DNA of 39,388 nucleotides from Elusimicrobiales bacterium. Lineage in GTDB: Bacteria; Elusimicrobiota; Elusimicrobia; Elusimicrobiales; Elusimicrobiaceae. The stretch lies in contig JAQTYB010000011.1 in assembly GCA_028688475.1 (NCBI GenBank), positions 1 through 39,388 of the forward strand, written 5' to 3'. A program made the translations under genes and the position numbers. A model generated the notes under the pieces. That model searched no databases. It was not told where the DNA came from and saw only the letters and a list, made by a program, of their open reading frames with translations. How positions within the stretch are numbered: position 1 is the stretch's first letter; each line of letters begins with the position of its first letter. Below, one piece after another: positions 31,485 through 39,388 of this stretch.

Positions 31485-32747
31485 ATGGCCCAAAAAGGCA
31501 TTCGCGAATACGACGGCAAACGGGTGTTGTTCGACTGGCTGGCGAAGGATTTTCCTAAATTAAAGGAACGCGCCAAAAAACTGGCGCTCATCACGCCGGA
31601 AACAAAGGAAAAGGAAGCGCTTTCAGCCAATCCGTGGCTTAAGACGACGAAACTGGTGGTCAAGCCGGACCAGCTGTTCGGCAAACGCGGCAAGCACGGA
31701 TTGGTGCTGCTCAACGCGGACTGGAAAACCGCGTGGAAATGGATTGCCGAGCGCATGAACAAGACGGTCACCGTCGGCAAGACCACCGGCGAACTGACGC
31801 ACTTTCTGATTGAGCCTTTCACCCCGCACGCCGAGGATGAGGAATATTACGTGGCCATCCGCTCCGAACGCGACTGCGACGTGGTCTATTTCTCGCCCAA
31901 GGGCGGCATTTACGTCGAGGAGAACTGGGACAAAGTTATCGAAACCCGCATTCCCATTCTAGGTTCTGCCGCCGACGCGCAATTTAAGCTGCCCGACATC
32001 AAGCGGCGGGAAGAGGTGGTCAGGTTCCTGCGTTCGCTGCATGGCCTTTACGCCGAGGGCGGCTTCGCCTATCTGGAAATAAATCCCTTCTCATTCAGTC
32101 CGGACGGCGACATTGTGCCGCTGGATTTGGTGGCGAAACTTGACGACACCGCGATGTTTGAAACGACGAAATTATGGGGCGATATGGAATTTCCGCCCGC
32201 TTTCGGAACGGCGCTCACCAAAGAAGAGGCTTTCGTCAAGCATCTCGACGAGCAGAGCGGCGCTTCGCTCAAGCTGACGATACTCAACCCCAAAGGCCGC
32301 GTGTGGACAATGGTGGCGGGCGGCGGCGCGTCGGTGATTTACGCCGACACGGTCTGCGATTTGGGTTATTCAAAGGAACTCGCCAACTACGGCGAATATT
32401 CCGGCGACCCCTCGGAACGGCTTACCTACGAGTACGCCAAAACCGTGCTGGACCTGATGACGCGCACGCCCGATTCGCGCGGCAAGGTGCTTATCATCGG
32501 CGGCGGCATAGCCAATTTCACCGACGTGGCGAAAACTTTCGGCGGGATTATCAAGGCGCTGGCCGAGTTTAAGGATAAGCTCGTCAAAAACAAGGTTTCC
32601 ATCTATGTGCGCCGCGGCGGTCCCAACTACAAAGAAGGCCTCGCCCGTATGCGCAAGCTGGGCGACACGCTCGGCCTGCCGATACAGGTTTACGGTCCCG
32701 AAACGCACATGACCAGAATCGTTTCCATGGCGCTGGAGAAAAAATGA
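31485..32747 (+). CDS. aclB: ATP-citrate lyase, ATP-grasp/citrate-binding subunit
   Basis: 420-aa subunit matching the N-terminal part of the single-chain eukaryotic ATP-citrate lyase. It begins GIREYDGKRVLFDWL, has an ATP-grasp fold (KLVVKPDQLFGKRGKHGLVLLN, EINPFSFSPDGDIVPLDLVAKLDDTA) and a citrate-binding domain (VAGGGASVIYADTVCDLGY, RTPDSRGKVLIIGGGIANFTDVA). Together with AclA it cleaves citrate to acetyl-CoA and oxaloacetate using ATP and CoA. Its stop overlaps the aclA start by 4 bases. Confidence 0.95.
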   Translation: MAQKGIREYDGKRVLFDWLAKDFPKLKERAKKLALITPETKEKEALSANPWLKTTKLVVKPDQLFGKRGKHGLVLLNADWKTAWKWIAERMNKTVTVGKTTGELTHFLIEPFTPHAEDEEYYVAIRSERDCDVVYFSPKGGIYVEENWDKVIETRIPILGSAADAQFKLPDIKRREEVVRFLRSLHGLYAEGGFAYLEINPFSFSPDGDIVPLDLVAKLDDTAMFETTKLWGDMEFPPAFGTALTKEEAFVKHLDEQSGASLKLTILNPKGRVWTMVAGGGASVIYADTVCDLGYSKELANYGEYSGDPSERLTYEYAKTVLDLMTRTPDSRGKVLIIGGGIANFTDVAKTFGGIIKALAEFKDKLVKNKVSIYVRRGGPNYKEGLARMRKLGDTLGLPIQVYGPETHMTRIVSMALEKK

Positions 32748-34579
32748 TGAAACCCGAGCTTTTCACAAAAGACACTACCGCGATAATCTACGGCTACCAG
32801 CAGAACGCGATTCAGCGGATGCTGGATTTCGATTATGTCTGCGGACGCAAAATTCCGTCGGTGGCGGTCATCGTTGACCCGGGCCGCGAAGGCTGGCACA
32901 AGGCGTTTTTCGGCAAGGCCGAGATTCTCATCCCCATAGCGCCCGACCTGAAAACCGCGGCGGCGAAATTTCCCGGGACGGACGTGATGATAAACTTCGC
33001 CTCGTTCCGCAGTTCCTACTCCTCCACCATGGAGGCGCTGGAGACGAAGACGATTAACACCATTACCGTCATAGCCGAAGGCGTGCCGGAGCGCCGCGCG
33101 CGGCAAATCGCCGCGCGGGCAAAGGAACTCGGCAAAATGATAATCGGCCCCGCCACCGTCGGCGGCATCAAGGCGGGCTGCTTTAAAATCGCCAACACGG
33201 CGGGCACGATTGACAACATCGTGGAATCCAAGCTGCACCGTCCCGGCAGCATCGGTTTCGTGTCTAAATCCGGCGGGCTCTCAAACGAGTGCTACAACAT
33301 CATCGCCCGCAATTCAGACGGGCTTTATGAAGGCATCGCCATCGGCGGAGACTCCTATCCCGGCTCCACGCTGCTGGAACACATCCTGCGCTACGAGGCC
33401 ATAAAAGAAGTCAAAATGATTGCGGTGCTCGGCGAAATCGGCGGCACGGAAGAGCTGAAAATAGTCGAGCACCTGAAAAAAGGCCTTATCAAAAAACCGC
33501 TTGTAATCTGGGTTACCGGCACTTGCGCGAAGATGTTTTCCGGCGGGGTGCAGTTCGGGCATGCGGGAGCCAAAGCCAACTCCGATATTGAAACGGCGGA
33601 CGCCAAAAACAAGGCGCTGCGCGAGGCGGGGGCCGTCGTACCGGACTCCTTCGACGATTACGGCGACAAGATTAAAAAGACTTACGAGGCGCTGGTCAGG
33701 AAAGGCGTCATAAAGCCCGCCGCCGAAGTCATCCCTCCGACTGTGCCGATGGATTACGCGCAGGCGGTGAAGGAAGGCAAAATCCGCAAGCCGACTTCGT
33801 TCATCAACACCATCTCGAACGATAAAAAAGAAGAGCTTGAGTACTGCAACGTTCCCATCTCGAAAGTGCTGGAAAGCGAAATGGGTATCGGCGGCGTAAT
33901 CGGGCTTTTGTGGTTCCGGCGCGAACTGCCGCCTTACGCGCGCAAGTTTCTTGAGACGGCAGTCATGCTCACCGCAGACCACGGCCCGGCGGTTTCCGGC
34001 GCGCATAACGCCATAGTGGCGTCCCGCGCGGGAAAAGACATCATCTCATGCCTTGCGTCGGGCCTGCTCACCATCGGCCCGCGCTTTGGCGGCGCGATAG
34101 ACGGCGCGGCGCAGAATTTCAAGCGCGCCGAGGAAGCCGGCCTCACGCCCGCGCAGTTCATGAGGGAGATGAAGGCCAAAAACGTCCCCATACCGGGCAT
34201 AGGACATAAGGTGAAAAGCCTCACCAACCCCGACATGCGCGTGGAGCTCCTGAAGAAATTTGTCAGGAAAAACTTCAAGATTACGCCTACGCTGGACTAC
34301 GCCCTCGCGGTGGAACAGCTCACCACGCAGAAAAAAGGGAACCTCATCCTCAACGTTGACGGCTGCATCGGCGTGTGCTTTGTGGACCTGTTAAAATCCT
34401 GCGGACAGTTCAGCCAGAAGGAGATTGACGACATAATAGCGCTGGGCATGTTAAACGCGCTGTTCGTGCTGGGCCGCACCATCGGCATATTCGGCCACGT
34501 GTTCGACCAGAAGCGGATGAAGCAGCCGCTCTACCGCGTGCCCTACGACGAGATAGCCTACATGACGGAACTGAAGTAG
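32744..34579 (+). CDS. aclA: ATP-citrate lyase, CoA-binding/citrate-synthase-like subunit
   Basis: 611-aa subunit matching the C-terminal part of ATP-citrate lyase. CoA-binding/ligase region: YGYQQNAIQRMLDFDYVCGR, GPATVGGIKAGCFKIANTAG, SKSGGLSNE. The phosphorylated histidine is His273 in QFGHAGAKANSD. The citrate-synthase-like C-terminus has TADHGPAVSGAHNAI, GPRFGGAIDGAAQNF, PIPGIGHKVKSL and LNVDGCIGVCFVDLL. Start ATG 32744 overlaps the aclB stop; ATG 32747 is an alternative. Last gene of the operon, followed by a terminator. Confidence 0.96.
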   Translation: MMKPELFTKDTTAIIYGYQQNAIQRMLDFDYVCGRKIPSVAVIVDPGREGWHKAFFGKAEILIPIAPDLKTAAAKFPGTDVMINFASFRSSYSSTMEALETKTINTITVIAEGVPERRARQIAARAKELGKMIIGPATVGGIKAGCFKIANTAGTIDNIVESKLHRPGSIGFVSKSGGLSNECYNIIARNSDGLYEGIAIGGDSYPGSTLLEHILRYEAIKEVKMIAVLGEIGGTEELKIVEHLKKGLIKKPLVIWVTGTCAKMFSGGVQFGHAGAKANSDIETADAKNKALREAGAVVPDSFDDYGDKIKKTYEALVRKGVIKPAAEVIPPTVPMDYAQAVKEGKIRKPTSFINTISNDKKEELEYCNVPISKVLESEMGIGGVIGLLWFRRELPPYARKFLETAVMLTADHGPAVSGAHNAIVASRAGKDIISCLASGLLTIGPRFGGAIDGAAQNFKRAEEAGLTPAQFMREMKAKNVPIPGIGHKVKSLTNPDMRVELLKKFVRKNFKITPTLDYALAVEQLTTQKKGNLILNVDGCIGVCFVDLLKSCGQFSQKEIDDIIALGMLNALFVLGRTIGIFGHVFDQKRMKQPLYRVPYDEIAYMTELK

Positions 34580-34595
34580 CCGGCGGTTTATAGCG

Positions 34596-34633
34596 AAAAT
34601 TCCTGCCCCGCGAACTCGTGGGGCAGGAATTTT
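34596..34633. terminator. Bidirectional intrinsic terminator
   Basis: AAAATTCCTGCCCC (34596-34609) and GGGGCAGGAATTTT (34620-34633) form a perfect 14-bp stem around a 10-base loop. A T-run follows on the plus strand and the A-run on the other side gives Ts for the minus strand. It would end both the aclBA operon and the convergent metallophosphatase gene. Confidence 0.9.
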
Positions 34634-34647
34634 TTACGGGCAGCAGG

Positions 34648-35823
34648 TTATTTCGAGATTGCCAGCGAGTCCAGCGGCTTTCCTTCGCGGTCGAAGACGT
34701 TCAGCGTGAAATTATCCCCGTCCAGTCTGGCGTCCGCGAAGTTATATGCCGGCGCGTATTTTTCGGACCAGTCGTTCTGGGTGGTCTGGATATAAAGCGG
34801 GCTGCCTCCGCCGGCGAGCGTGATGTAGATGACGCCGTCCTCCGGCGAAACCAGTCCCTTTTTAAGCGGCTGGGTGCGCTCGTAGCCGTGGTCGTGTCCC
34901 TGAAAAACGACGTCCACCTGATACTTCTCAAACAGCGGCGCCAGCGAGTTGATGAGCATCTTGCTTGACCCGTGCGCGCCGCTGGAATAAAGCGGCACGT
35001 GGAGAAACACGAACTTCCACGCCGCCGGGTTGCGCGCAAGCGTTTCCTCCAGCCATTGATATTGCGCCGAGCCCGGCTCCACGCCGGGGGCGTATTTTAC
35101 GCCGCCGGCTATGTTCGTGTCGAGGCAGATGAAAAGCGCGTTCGCGGTGGAGAATGAATAATAATGCGGGCTGCCCGGTCCGGCGGGCATATGGTGGAAC
35201 GGCAGATAATTTTTAGCCAGAAACCCCCGCACCTTGTCCGGCGGGGTTTTGGGCGGCGCGTATTCGTGATTGCCGGGCGCGATGAAAAACGGCGCTTTGC
35301 GCAGTATCCCCGCGAAGGGGGCGAAAAACTGCTTGTCCGCCGTTTCGTCGGTGCCGAAATCGGTTATGTCGCCGGTGTGGATGACGAAATCGGGGTTGAA
35401 ACGCTCAAGCCGGCGGCCTATGTCGTACTGCTCGCCGAGGCCGGAGCCGGAATCGCCGAAAGCCAGGAACTCGAAGGAATTTTGCTCCAGCGGGCGCAAT
35501 GTCCGCACCGTGCCGGACGCGGCCAGGACCACGCCCCCTCCGTCCGGCGCCGGCAGATAAATGTTGTAGCAAAACTCCGCGCCGGGAGCGAGGCCGTAAA
35601 GCTGCGCCTCATGCTCTTTTGCCGACGGGGAAAGCGTTTGCACCTGCGCGCAATCGGGCGCCGCGCCGTAAGTCAGCCAGGCGACGGTGGCGGCGTCCAC
35701 GCGCCAGCGGATTGAGGCGGAGTCCTGCCCCGTAATCTCGCTGTAAGGCCCGCGCGTCAGCGCGGCCGCGTGCGCCGCGCCGCATAAGGAGAGCAGAAGG
35801 ATAACCGCCGGTAAATTCCGCAT
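34648..35823 (-). CDS. Exported purple-acid-phosphatase-like metallophosphoesterase
   Basis: 391-aa protein with signal peptide NLPAVILLLSLCGAAHA. Residues about 20-110 resemble the fibronectin-like domain of purple acid phosphatases (LTRGPYSEITGQDSASIRWR). The metal-site motifs of the calcineurin-like domain follow in order: AFGDSGSG, HTGDITDFG, APGNHEY, FLHVPLY and FQGHDHGYERT. It probably removes phosphate from extracellular esters. It converges on the acl operon across a shared terminator and has its own transcript. Confidence 0.92.
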   Translation of the reverse strand: MRNLPAVILLLSLCGAAHAAALTRGPYSEITGQDSASIRWRVDAATVAWLTYGAAPDCAQVQTLSPSAKEHEAQLYGLAPGAEFCYNIYLPAPDGGGVVLAASGTVRTLRPLEQNSFEFLAFGDSGSGLGEQYDIGRRLERFNPDFVIHTGDITDFGTDETADKQFFAPFAGILRKAPFFIAPGNHEYAPPKTPPDKVRGFLAKNYLPFHHMPAGPGSPHYYSFSTANALFICLDTNIAGGVKYAPGVEPGSAQYQWLEETLARNPAAWKFVFLHVPLYSSGAHGSSKMLINSLAPLFEKYQVDVVFQGHDHGYERTQPLKKGLVSPEDGVIYITLAGGGSPLYIQTTQNDWSEKYAPAYNFADARLDGDNFTLNVFDREGKPLDSLAISK

Positions 35824-35902
35824 CAGTTCAATTTTAGCCTAATGCGCGGCCTTTCACAACATGGGCAATATATGTAGAATCTGTGTCTGGCGGGAGGCTA
35901 TT

Positions 35903-36328
35903 GTGGCAGCGCAACAGGAGAGACGCAAGTATATACGAGTCAATTCACACTATCTTATACATTGCGAGAGGAATGCGGTTTCGCCGGCGGAAACCTCCCG
36001 CGTTCTGGATTCTTTCACTAAAAACGTCAGCGCGGAGGGGATGCTGTTCGTCTCCGCCTCGAAATACTCGGTCGGCGATTCCCTGACGGTGGATTTCAAA
36101 TTTCCCGGCTGGAAGCTCTTCGTGGACGGGCTGGGAATCGAAGGATTCGGCGCGAAAGACGACACGCAATCTCTGACCGGCCTTGTCACCCGCGTGGAAC
36201 TGGCGGAGGGCGGCTCTTATGACGTCGGGGTGCATTTCCCTCTGGCGGAGAAAAACCTGCGCTGGGCTTTTATGAAGTATATTTACGAGAGCGTCCCCAA
36301 AGATGAAAAAGGCGAAAGAAGAGATTGA
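35903..36328 (+). CDS. PilZ-domain protein
   Basis: 141-aa PilZ protein. The c-di-GMP-binding pair is present: ERRKYIRV at the N-terminus (RRxxxR-like) and NVSAEGMLF (D/N-x-S-x-x-G), followed by the beta-barrel and GLVTRVE...YDVGVHF. GTG 35903 is preferred because GGGAGG (35892-35897) is 5 bases upstream and the motif follows directly; an ATG at 35861 would add an untypical Cys-rich extension. It likely senses c-di-GMP; it lies about 11 kb from pilB and the HD-GYP gene. Overlaps the CYTH gene by 26 bases. Confidence 0.83.
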   Translation: MAAQQERRKYIRVNSHYLIHCERNAVSPAETSRVLDSFTKNVSAEGMLFVSASKYSVGDSLTVDFKFPGWKLFVDGLGIEGFGAKDDTQSLTGLVTRVELAEGGSYDVGVHFPLAEKNLRWAFMKYIYESVPKDEKGERRD

Positions 36329-36932
36329 GTTCAAGTGGTCCGTCTCCTCAACGGAACAGTTCGGAAGTTTCCTGAAGGCGGCGAAATCCATTGGCGCCGC
36401 GCTCGGCTCCGCCCGTGCGGCGGTGAACCGTGACCTGTATCTTGATACCGCCGGCCATGCGCTGGAAAAAAACCGCATGACCTGCCGTCTGCGCCAATCC
36501 GGCGGAGTTTTTGAATTTACGGTGAAAAGCGCTTCCAAAATAAAAGGCGGCCTGGCGCGCCGCGCGGAAACCAACGTGCCGCTGCCGGGCGTAAAAGACA
36601 TGGCCGTCGCGCTTGAACTGGTGCGCTCGCTTTTCCATCATCCGGCGGCGGCAGGCGGGGAACTGGACGTGGCTTTCCAGATTGAAAACAAAAGGCGGCA
36701 CTACGCGCTGACATTGCCGCGCGGTTTTTCCGCTCAAGCCTGCTTTGACGATGTGACGATTTTCGCGGGACTGAAAACGGTGGGAATGCGCGAAATCGAA
36801 CTGGAATACATGACCGGCAGCCTGCCCAAATTCCTGGACTTCACCCGCCAAATCACCAAAAAAGCCGGACTAATGCCCGCCAAAATGTCCAAAGTAGCCA
36901 CCGCCCGCGCCGCCCTGAAATATCTTCATTGA
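36303..36932 (+). CDS. CYTH-domain protein
   Basis: 209-aa protein of the CYTH/triphosphate tunnel superfamily. It begins with the diagnostic EIEFKW (ExExK) and contains RDLYLDT, MTCRLRQSGGVFEFTVKS and MREIELEY, the strands lining the tunnel. Relatives hydrolyse inorganic triphosphate or act on thiamine triphosphate; the substrate here is unknown. It starts inside the PilZ gene (26-base overlap) and ends 7 bases into the convergent PLP enzyme gene. Confidence 0.85.
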   Translation: MKKAKEEIEFKWSVSSTEQFGSFLKAAKSIGAALGSARAAVNRDLYLDTAGHALEKNRMTCRLRQSGGVFEFTVKSASKIKGGLARRAETNVPLPGVKDMAVALELVRSLFHHPAAAGGELDVAFQIENKRRHYALTLPRGFSAQACFDDVTIFAGLKTVGMREIELEYMTGSLPKFLDFTRQITKKAGLMPAKMSKVATARAALKYLH

Positions 36933-38332
36933 CTGCTTTGCGTTTCCTGCTCTATCGCGTTCTTGACGCTGGCAATTGATTGATGGGCGTCGGCGGTTGT
37001 TGTCGACCAGTTGGAAACAGAAATGCGCAGCGCGGTTTGTCCTCGCCATTGAGTTGTGCCCATCCAGCAGACGCCGCTTCTCTGAATGCGCAAGGCTACG
37101 GATTTATTGAAAGCGTCCGTATCAATCGCTGATTCCGGTTCAATGCGGAACAGCACCTGATTTAAAACAACGCGGTTCAGAACGCGCACATGCGGCAATT
37201 TCGCGAGTTCCGCCGCAAACGTTTGCGCAATTTCGCAGCAGTTATCCACGACTTGCCTCACGCCTTTTCTGCCCAGATTCCTCAACGCGGCATACAGCAC
37301 GAACCCTCTTGCGCGGCGCGAATTTTCAGGCGCCCATTGCGAGCCGTCCCTGAAATCCGGTCCGGCGGATGCCGAATAGGCGCAGCGTGCTGTTTTAAGA
37401 TTCCGGTGAAGCGCGGCGTCGCGTATTATAACCATCCCCGAATCGTATGGAACATTCAGCCATTTATGCGCGTCCGCAGCCCATGAATCGGCCTCATTGA
37501 TATGTTCGGCGAGATTCTTTAATTTAGGCGAGGCGCAGGCCCACAATCCGAATGCGCCGTCTATATGCAGCCATGCTCCGCGCTCTTTTGCCGAAGCCGC
37601 CATGGGACCGAAGGCATCGAATGCTCCCGTATTCACATTGCCTGCCTGGGCACAGACGATTGTCGGCCCTTTGCAAGCGGCAAGCGCGCGATTGAAAGCG
37701 CCCAACTCAATCCGCCCCTCACTATCCGCGCTGACAGTTTTGACGTTTTTGACGCCCAAGCCCATGAGGCGAATTGCCGAGCGCACGGTGGCATGGCAGC
37801 ATTCGCTGCATATCACATTGATGTGCGGCGCGCTCTGCAACCCGTCTGCCTCCACATCCCAACCTTGTTTTTGCAGTACGGCATTTCGGGCGACGGTCAG
37901 GGCGGTGAAATTCGCCATTTGCGCGCCCGTGACGAAACCAACGCCGGACTCCTTTGGCAAACCGAGCAAATCCAACAGCCATTTTGCGACAATTTCCTCT
38001 ATAACGGAGGCCGCCGGAGAAGTGTTATATGACTGCGCGTTCTGGTCCCATGCCGAAGCCAGCCAGTCAGTGGCAACGCTTGCCGGCGTGGAGCCGCCGA
38101 TGACGAAACCGAAATAACGAGGACCAGCGCTGCTGTTGAGACCTCTCTCCGCGCCCTTTATCAGCATTTGTATGGCGGCATCCGGCGATTCGCCGTCGTC
38201 GGGAAGGTCCGCATTCACAAGTGAAAGCAGTTCTTCGCGCGAGGCCTGCGCTCCCGCAGCCAGGTGAGGCAGTTTTTCGCGGTAATCAAACGCGGCTTGA
38301 GCTGCGGTCAGGAGAGTTTTATTGTCAGGCAT
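36926..38332 (-). CDS. Group II PLP-dependent decarboxylase
   Basis: 468-aa fold-type I PLP enzyme of the glutamate/aromatic-amino-acid decarboxylase family. The cofactor lysine is Lys290 in DSWAADAHKWLNVPYDSG. Other landmarks are PRYFGFVIGGSTPASVATDWLAS, GFVTGAQMANFTAL, SECCHATVRSAIRLMG and WLHIDGAFGLWA. Substrate (tyrosine, tryptophan, glutamate or other) cannot be read from sequence. GC is somewhat lower than the neighbours to the left. It is 18 bases downstream of the propeller ORF, so both may be on one transcript. Confidence 0.9.
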   Translation of the reverse strand: MPDNKTLLTAAQAAFDYREKLPHLAAGAQASREELLSLVNADLPDDGESPDAAIQMLIKGAERGLNSSAGPRYFGFVIGGSTPASVATDWLASAWDQNAQSYNTSPAASVIEEIVAKWLLDLLGLPKESGVGFVTGAQMANFTALTVARNAVLQKQGWDVEADGLQSAPHINVICSECCHATVRSAIRLMGLGVKNVKTVSADSEGRIELGAFNRALAACKGPTIVCAQAGNVNTGAFDAFGPMAASAKERGAWLHIDGAFGLWACASPKLKNLAEHINEADSWAADAHKWLNVPYDSGMVIIRDAALHRNLKTARCAYSASAGPDFRDGSQWAPENSRRARGFVLYAALRNLGRKGVRQVVDNCCEIAQTFAAELAKLPHVRVLNRVVLNQVLFRIEPESAIDTDAFNKSVALRIQRSGVCWMGTTQWRGQTALRISVSNWSTTTADAHQSIASVKNAIEQETQSSQ

Positions 38333-38350
38333 AGGGAGGTCTCATTCCTT

Positions 38351-39319
38351 TCATTGCTTCTCAATTGATGCTTCGTACAACTTGACGGTGCCGCCGAATG
38401 TGCTGTTATCAACGAGGGTGAAATAAATTATTTTGCCGTTTTGCTTTGCATATTGGGGATGTTCTTTTCCCGCATAACAGTTTGCATCAGTCTTGTCTGT
38501 TGAGCACTTATATATAATCGAGCAATTGCTCCACGGCCCCCAGGGATTATCGGCAAGACGCACGACAACGTCTTTATCAAAGAATCTGCTGTAGAGCATT
38601 ATATACTTGCCTAGATATTTGTTGAAAGAGACGGATGCTTCGGCTGAGATTCCGTCGAAAATAGTTGTCGCGTTGTCCGGCTTGGCGGACCAGTCAGGCT
38701 GGTCAGATTGGGTTCCCGAAAAATACCGGTATTTATCCAATTTTTCTACGGAATCTGCACGCACTTTTGCCAGTTTTAAGGTATAGGGTTTTGATTCCCC
38801 GCGCCCGTATATATACAGCCAATCTCCGGACTTTAATACCGCGATTCCAAAACGCGGCTGTGTTGCATTCCAAAAGCGGTAATTTCCATCATGCTTCAAT
38901 CTCGTAAATGGTATCACCATGTCGGCGGTGGTTGCAAGGCCTTGTCCGTCGTGCCTGAAATCCCACATTCCCTTGCCGGTGACTTTCACCAAGGAATAGA
39001 AAAGATATGTCCGCTCTCCGACGCTGACGCCGTGACCAGGCCATAACTTCAATTCGCTCGTGCTTTCGGAAATTCCATAAGGAATTGCCGACAGCGGACT
39101 GTTGTCGTCCGGCAAATAATGGATACTGGTTACTCCTTCCGCCAAATCCTTATCAAAAGTGACCGCCGCGCTGTTCGTGGCGTTTGCCTGAATACTAATA
39201 GAACCATCGCCGTTACGATTGCCGTAAAATGTGTCGCCAAACAACCATAAGGATTGGCCATTTTTATTAACCCGCTCCTCAAATACATTACCGTGAGTAC
39301 CGAACCAATGGTGCGTCAA
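38351..39319 (-). CDS. DUF4185-like five-bladed propeller protein, 5' end unresolved
   Basis: At least 322 aa. The segment SLWLFGDTFYGNRNGDGS near the N-terminus and repeated blade-like strands (YLFYSLVKVTGKG, GDWLYIYGRGES, KYIMLYSRF, PWGPWSNCSIIYKC) resemble DUF4185/GH43-like propellers acting on glycans. No signal peptide, no in-frame ATG near the start and no ribosome-binding site are seen. 39319 is a TTG, inside a terminator-like hairpin, and the frame stays open to the window edge. It may be a 5'-truncated gene or one continuing beyond the window. Confidence 0.55.
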   Translation of the reverse strand: MTHHWFGTHGNVFEERVNKNGQSLWLFGDTFYGNRNGDGSISIQANATNSAAVTFDKDLAEGVTSIHYLPDDNSPLSAIPYGISESTSELKLWPGHGVSVGERTYLFYSLVKVTGKGMWDFRHDGQGLATTADMVIPFTRLKHDGNYRFWNATQPRFGIAVLKSGDWLYIYGRGESKPYTLKLAKVRADSVEKLDKYRYFSGTQSDQPDWSAKPDNATTIFDGISAEASVSFNKYLGKYIMLYSRFFDKDVVVRLADNPWGPWSNCSIIYKCSTDKTDANCYAGKEHPQYAKQNGKIIYFTLVDNSTFGGTVKLYEASIEKQ

Positions 39320-39349
39320 AAAACGCCCGCACCAGCAGCGGGCGTTTTT
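39319..39349. terminator. Terminator-like hairpin at the right edge
   Basis: AAAAACGCCCGC (39319-39330) pairs perfectly with GCGGGCGTTTTT (39338-39349) around a 7-base loop, with a T-run on either strand. It would end a minus-strand gene from beyond the right edge, or a plus-strand transcript. It overlaps the first codons of the open frame of the propeller gene. Confidence 0.75.
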
Positions 39350-39388
39350 GAACTGAGCGCATGAACGATAAAACGCGAGCCTTGAGCA

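Noticed and set aside
1-39388. CRISPR array, tRNA or rRNA gene
   Set aside because: No evenly spaced repeats with unique spacers, and no cloverleaf-like sequence with a typical T-loop was noticed. A covariance search would be needed to exclude small RNAs.

Overview
The window is a gene-dense piece of a bacterial chromosome. It suggests a Gram-negative (diderm) bacterium: it has lipid-anchored and signal-peptide proteins, a small barrel-like protein ending in Phe, a type IV pilus motor ATPase with prepilins, and a Mur ligase. Most of the window (about 6.3-19.6 kb and 21.5-37 kb) is GC-rich, with many GCC/GGC codons but also frequent ATA isoleucine codons. Three stretches are clearly more AT-rich and look like accessory DNA: 1-6.3 kb, 19.6-21.5 kb and about 37-39.4 kb. 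The gene content would suit an anaerobic or facultative lineage such as Elusimicrobiota or a relative, but that placement is only an inference. No rRNA, tRNA, CRISPR array, transposase or integrase was seen.

Layout. (1) 1-6.3 kb: an AT-richer array of small, unrelated, same-strand genes (alpha/beta hydrolase, unknown exported protein, VOC protein, Cdd1-like HhH protein, ClbS/DfsB-like protein, AlbA_2/HATPase regulator, PNPOx-like flavoprotein). The gaps carry copies of one 29-bp repeat, and some also carry a TTTTGCAAG palindrome. A GNAT acetyltransferase and an SRPBCC protein follow on the same strand. (2) 7.3-10.1 kb, minus strand: a leftward operon, nifU-like > PHP phosphoesterase > GDPD > nadA. 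(3) 10.2 kb: a PduO-type cobalamin adenosyltransferase. (4) 10.8-16.5 kb: three prepilin-like genes (PilX-, PilV- and PilW-like), the middle one an unusual 1123 residues. (5) 16.5-19.6 kb: MFS transporter (-), MurC/Mpl-like ligase (+) and a degenerate receiver domain (-). (6) 19.7-21.4 kb: an AT-rich pair, an exported repeat protein with a Cys-rich tail and a thioredoxin-fold lipoprotein, separated by a 17-bp perfect hairpin. (7) 21.5-24.5 kb: PilB ATPase followed by a GAF/HD-GYP protein. (8) 24.5-28.1 kb: S9 peptidase, CDP-alcohol phosphatidyltransferase-like membrane protein and a barrel-like exported protein. (9) 28.3-34.6 kb: aconitase, NADP-type isocitrate dehydrogenase and ATP-citrate lyase aclB-aclA as one operon, preceded by two FNR/CRP-type sites and closed by a bidirectional terminator. 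(10) 34.6-39.4 kb: metallophosphatase (-), PilZ and CYTH proteins (+), a PLP-dependent decarboxylase (-), and an incomplete DUF4185-like propeller ORF (-).

How it works together. The acn-icd-aclBA operon interconverts 2-oxoglutarate, isocitrate, citrate, and acetyl-CoA plus oxaloacetate. This is the citrate-cleaving segment of a reductive TCA cycle, or an acetyl-CoA supply route, and two TTGAT-N4-ATCAA-type sites placed for class II activation suggest control by oxygen or redox state. The pilus genes, GAF/HD-GYP protein and PilZ protein suggest c-di-GMP control of surface motility or secretion. The repeat-linked array at 1-6.3 kb is the part least explained by known systems.
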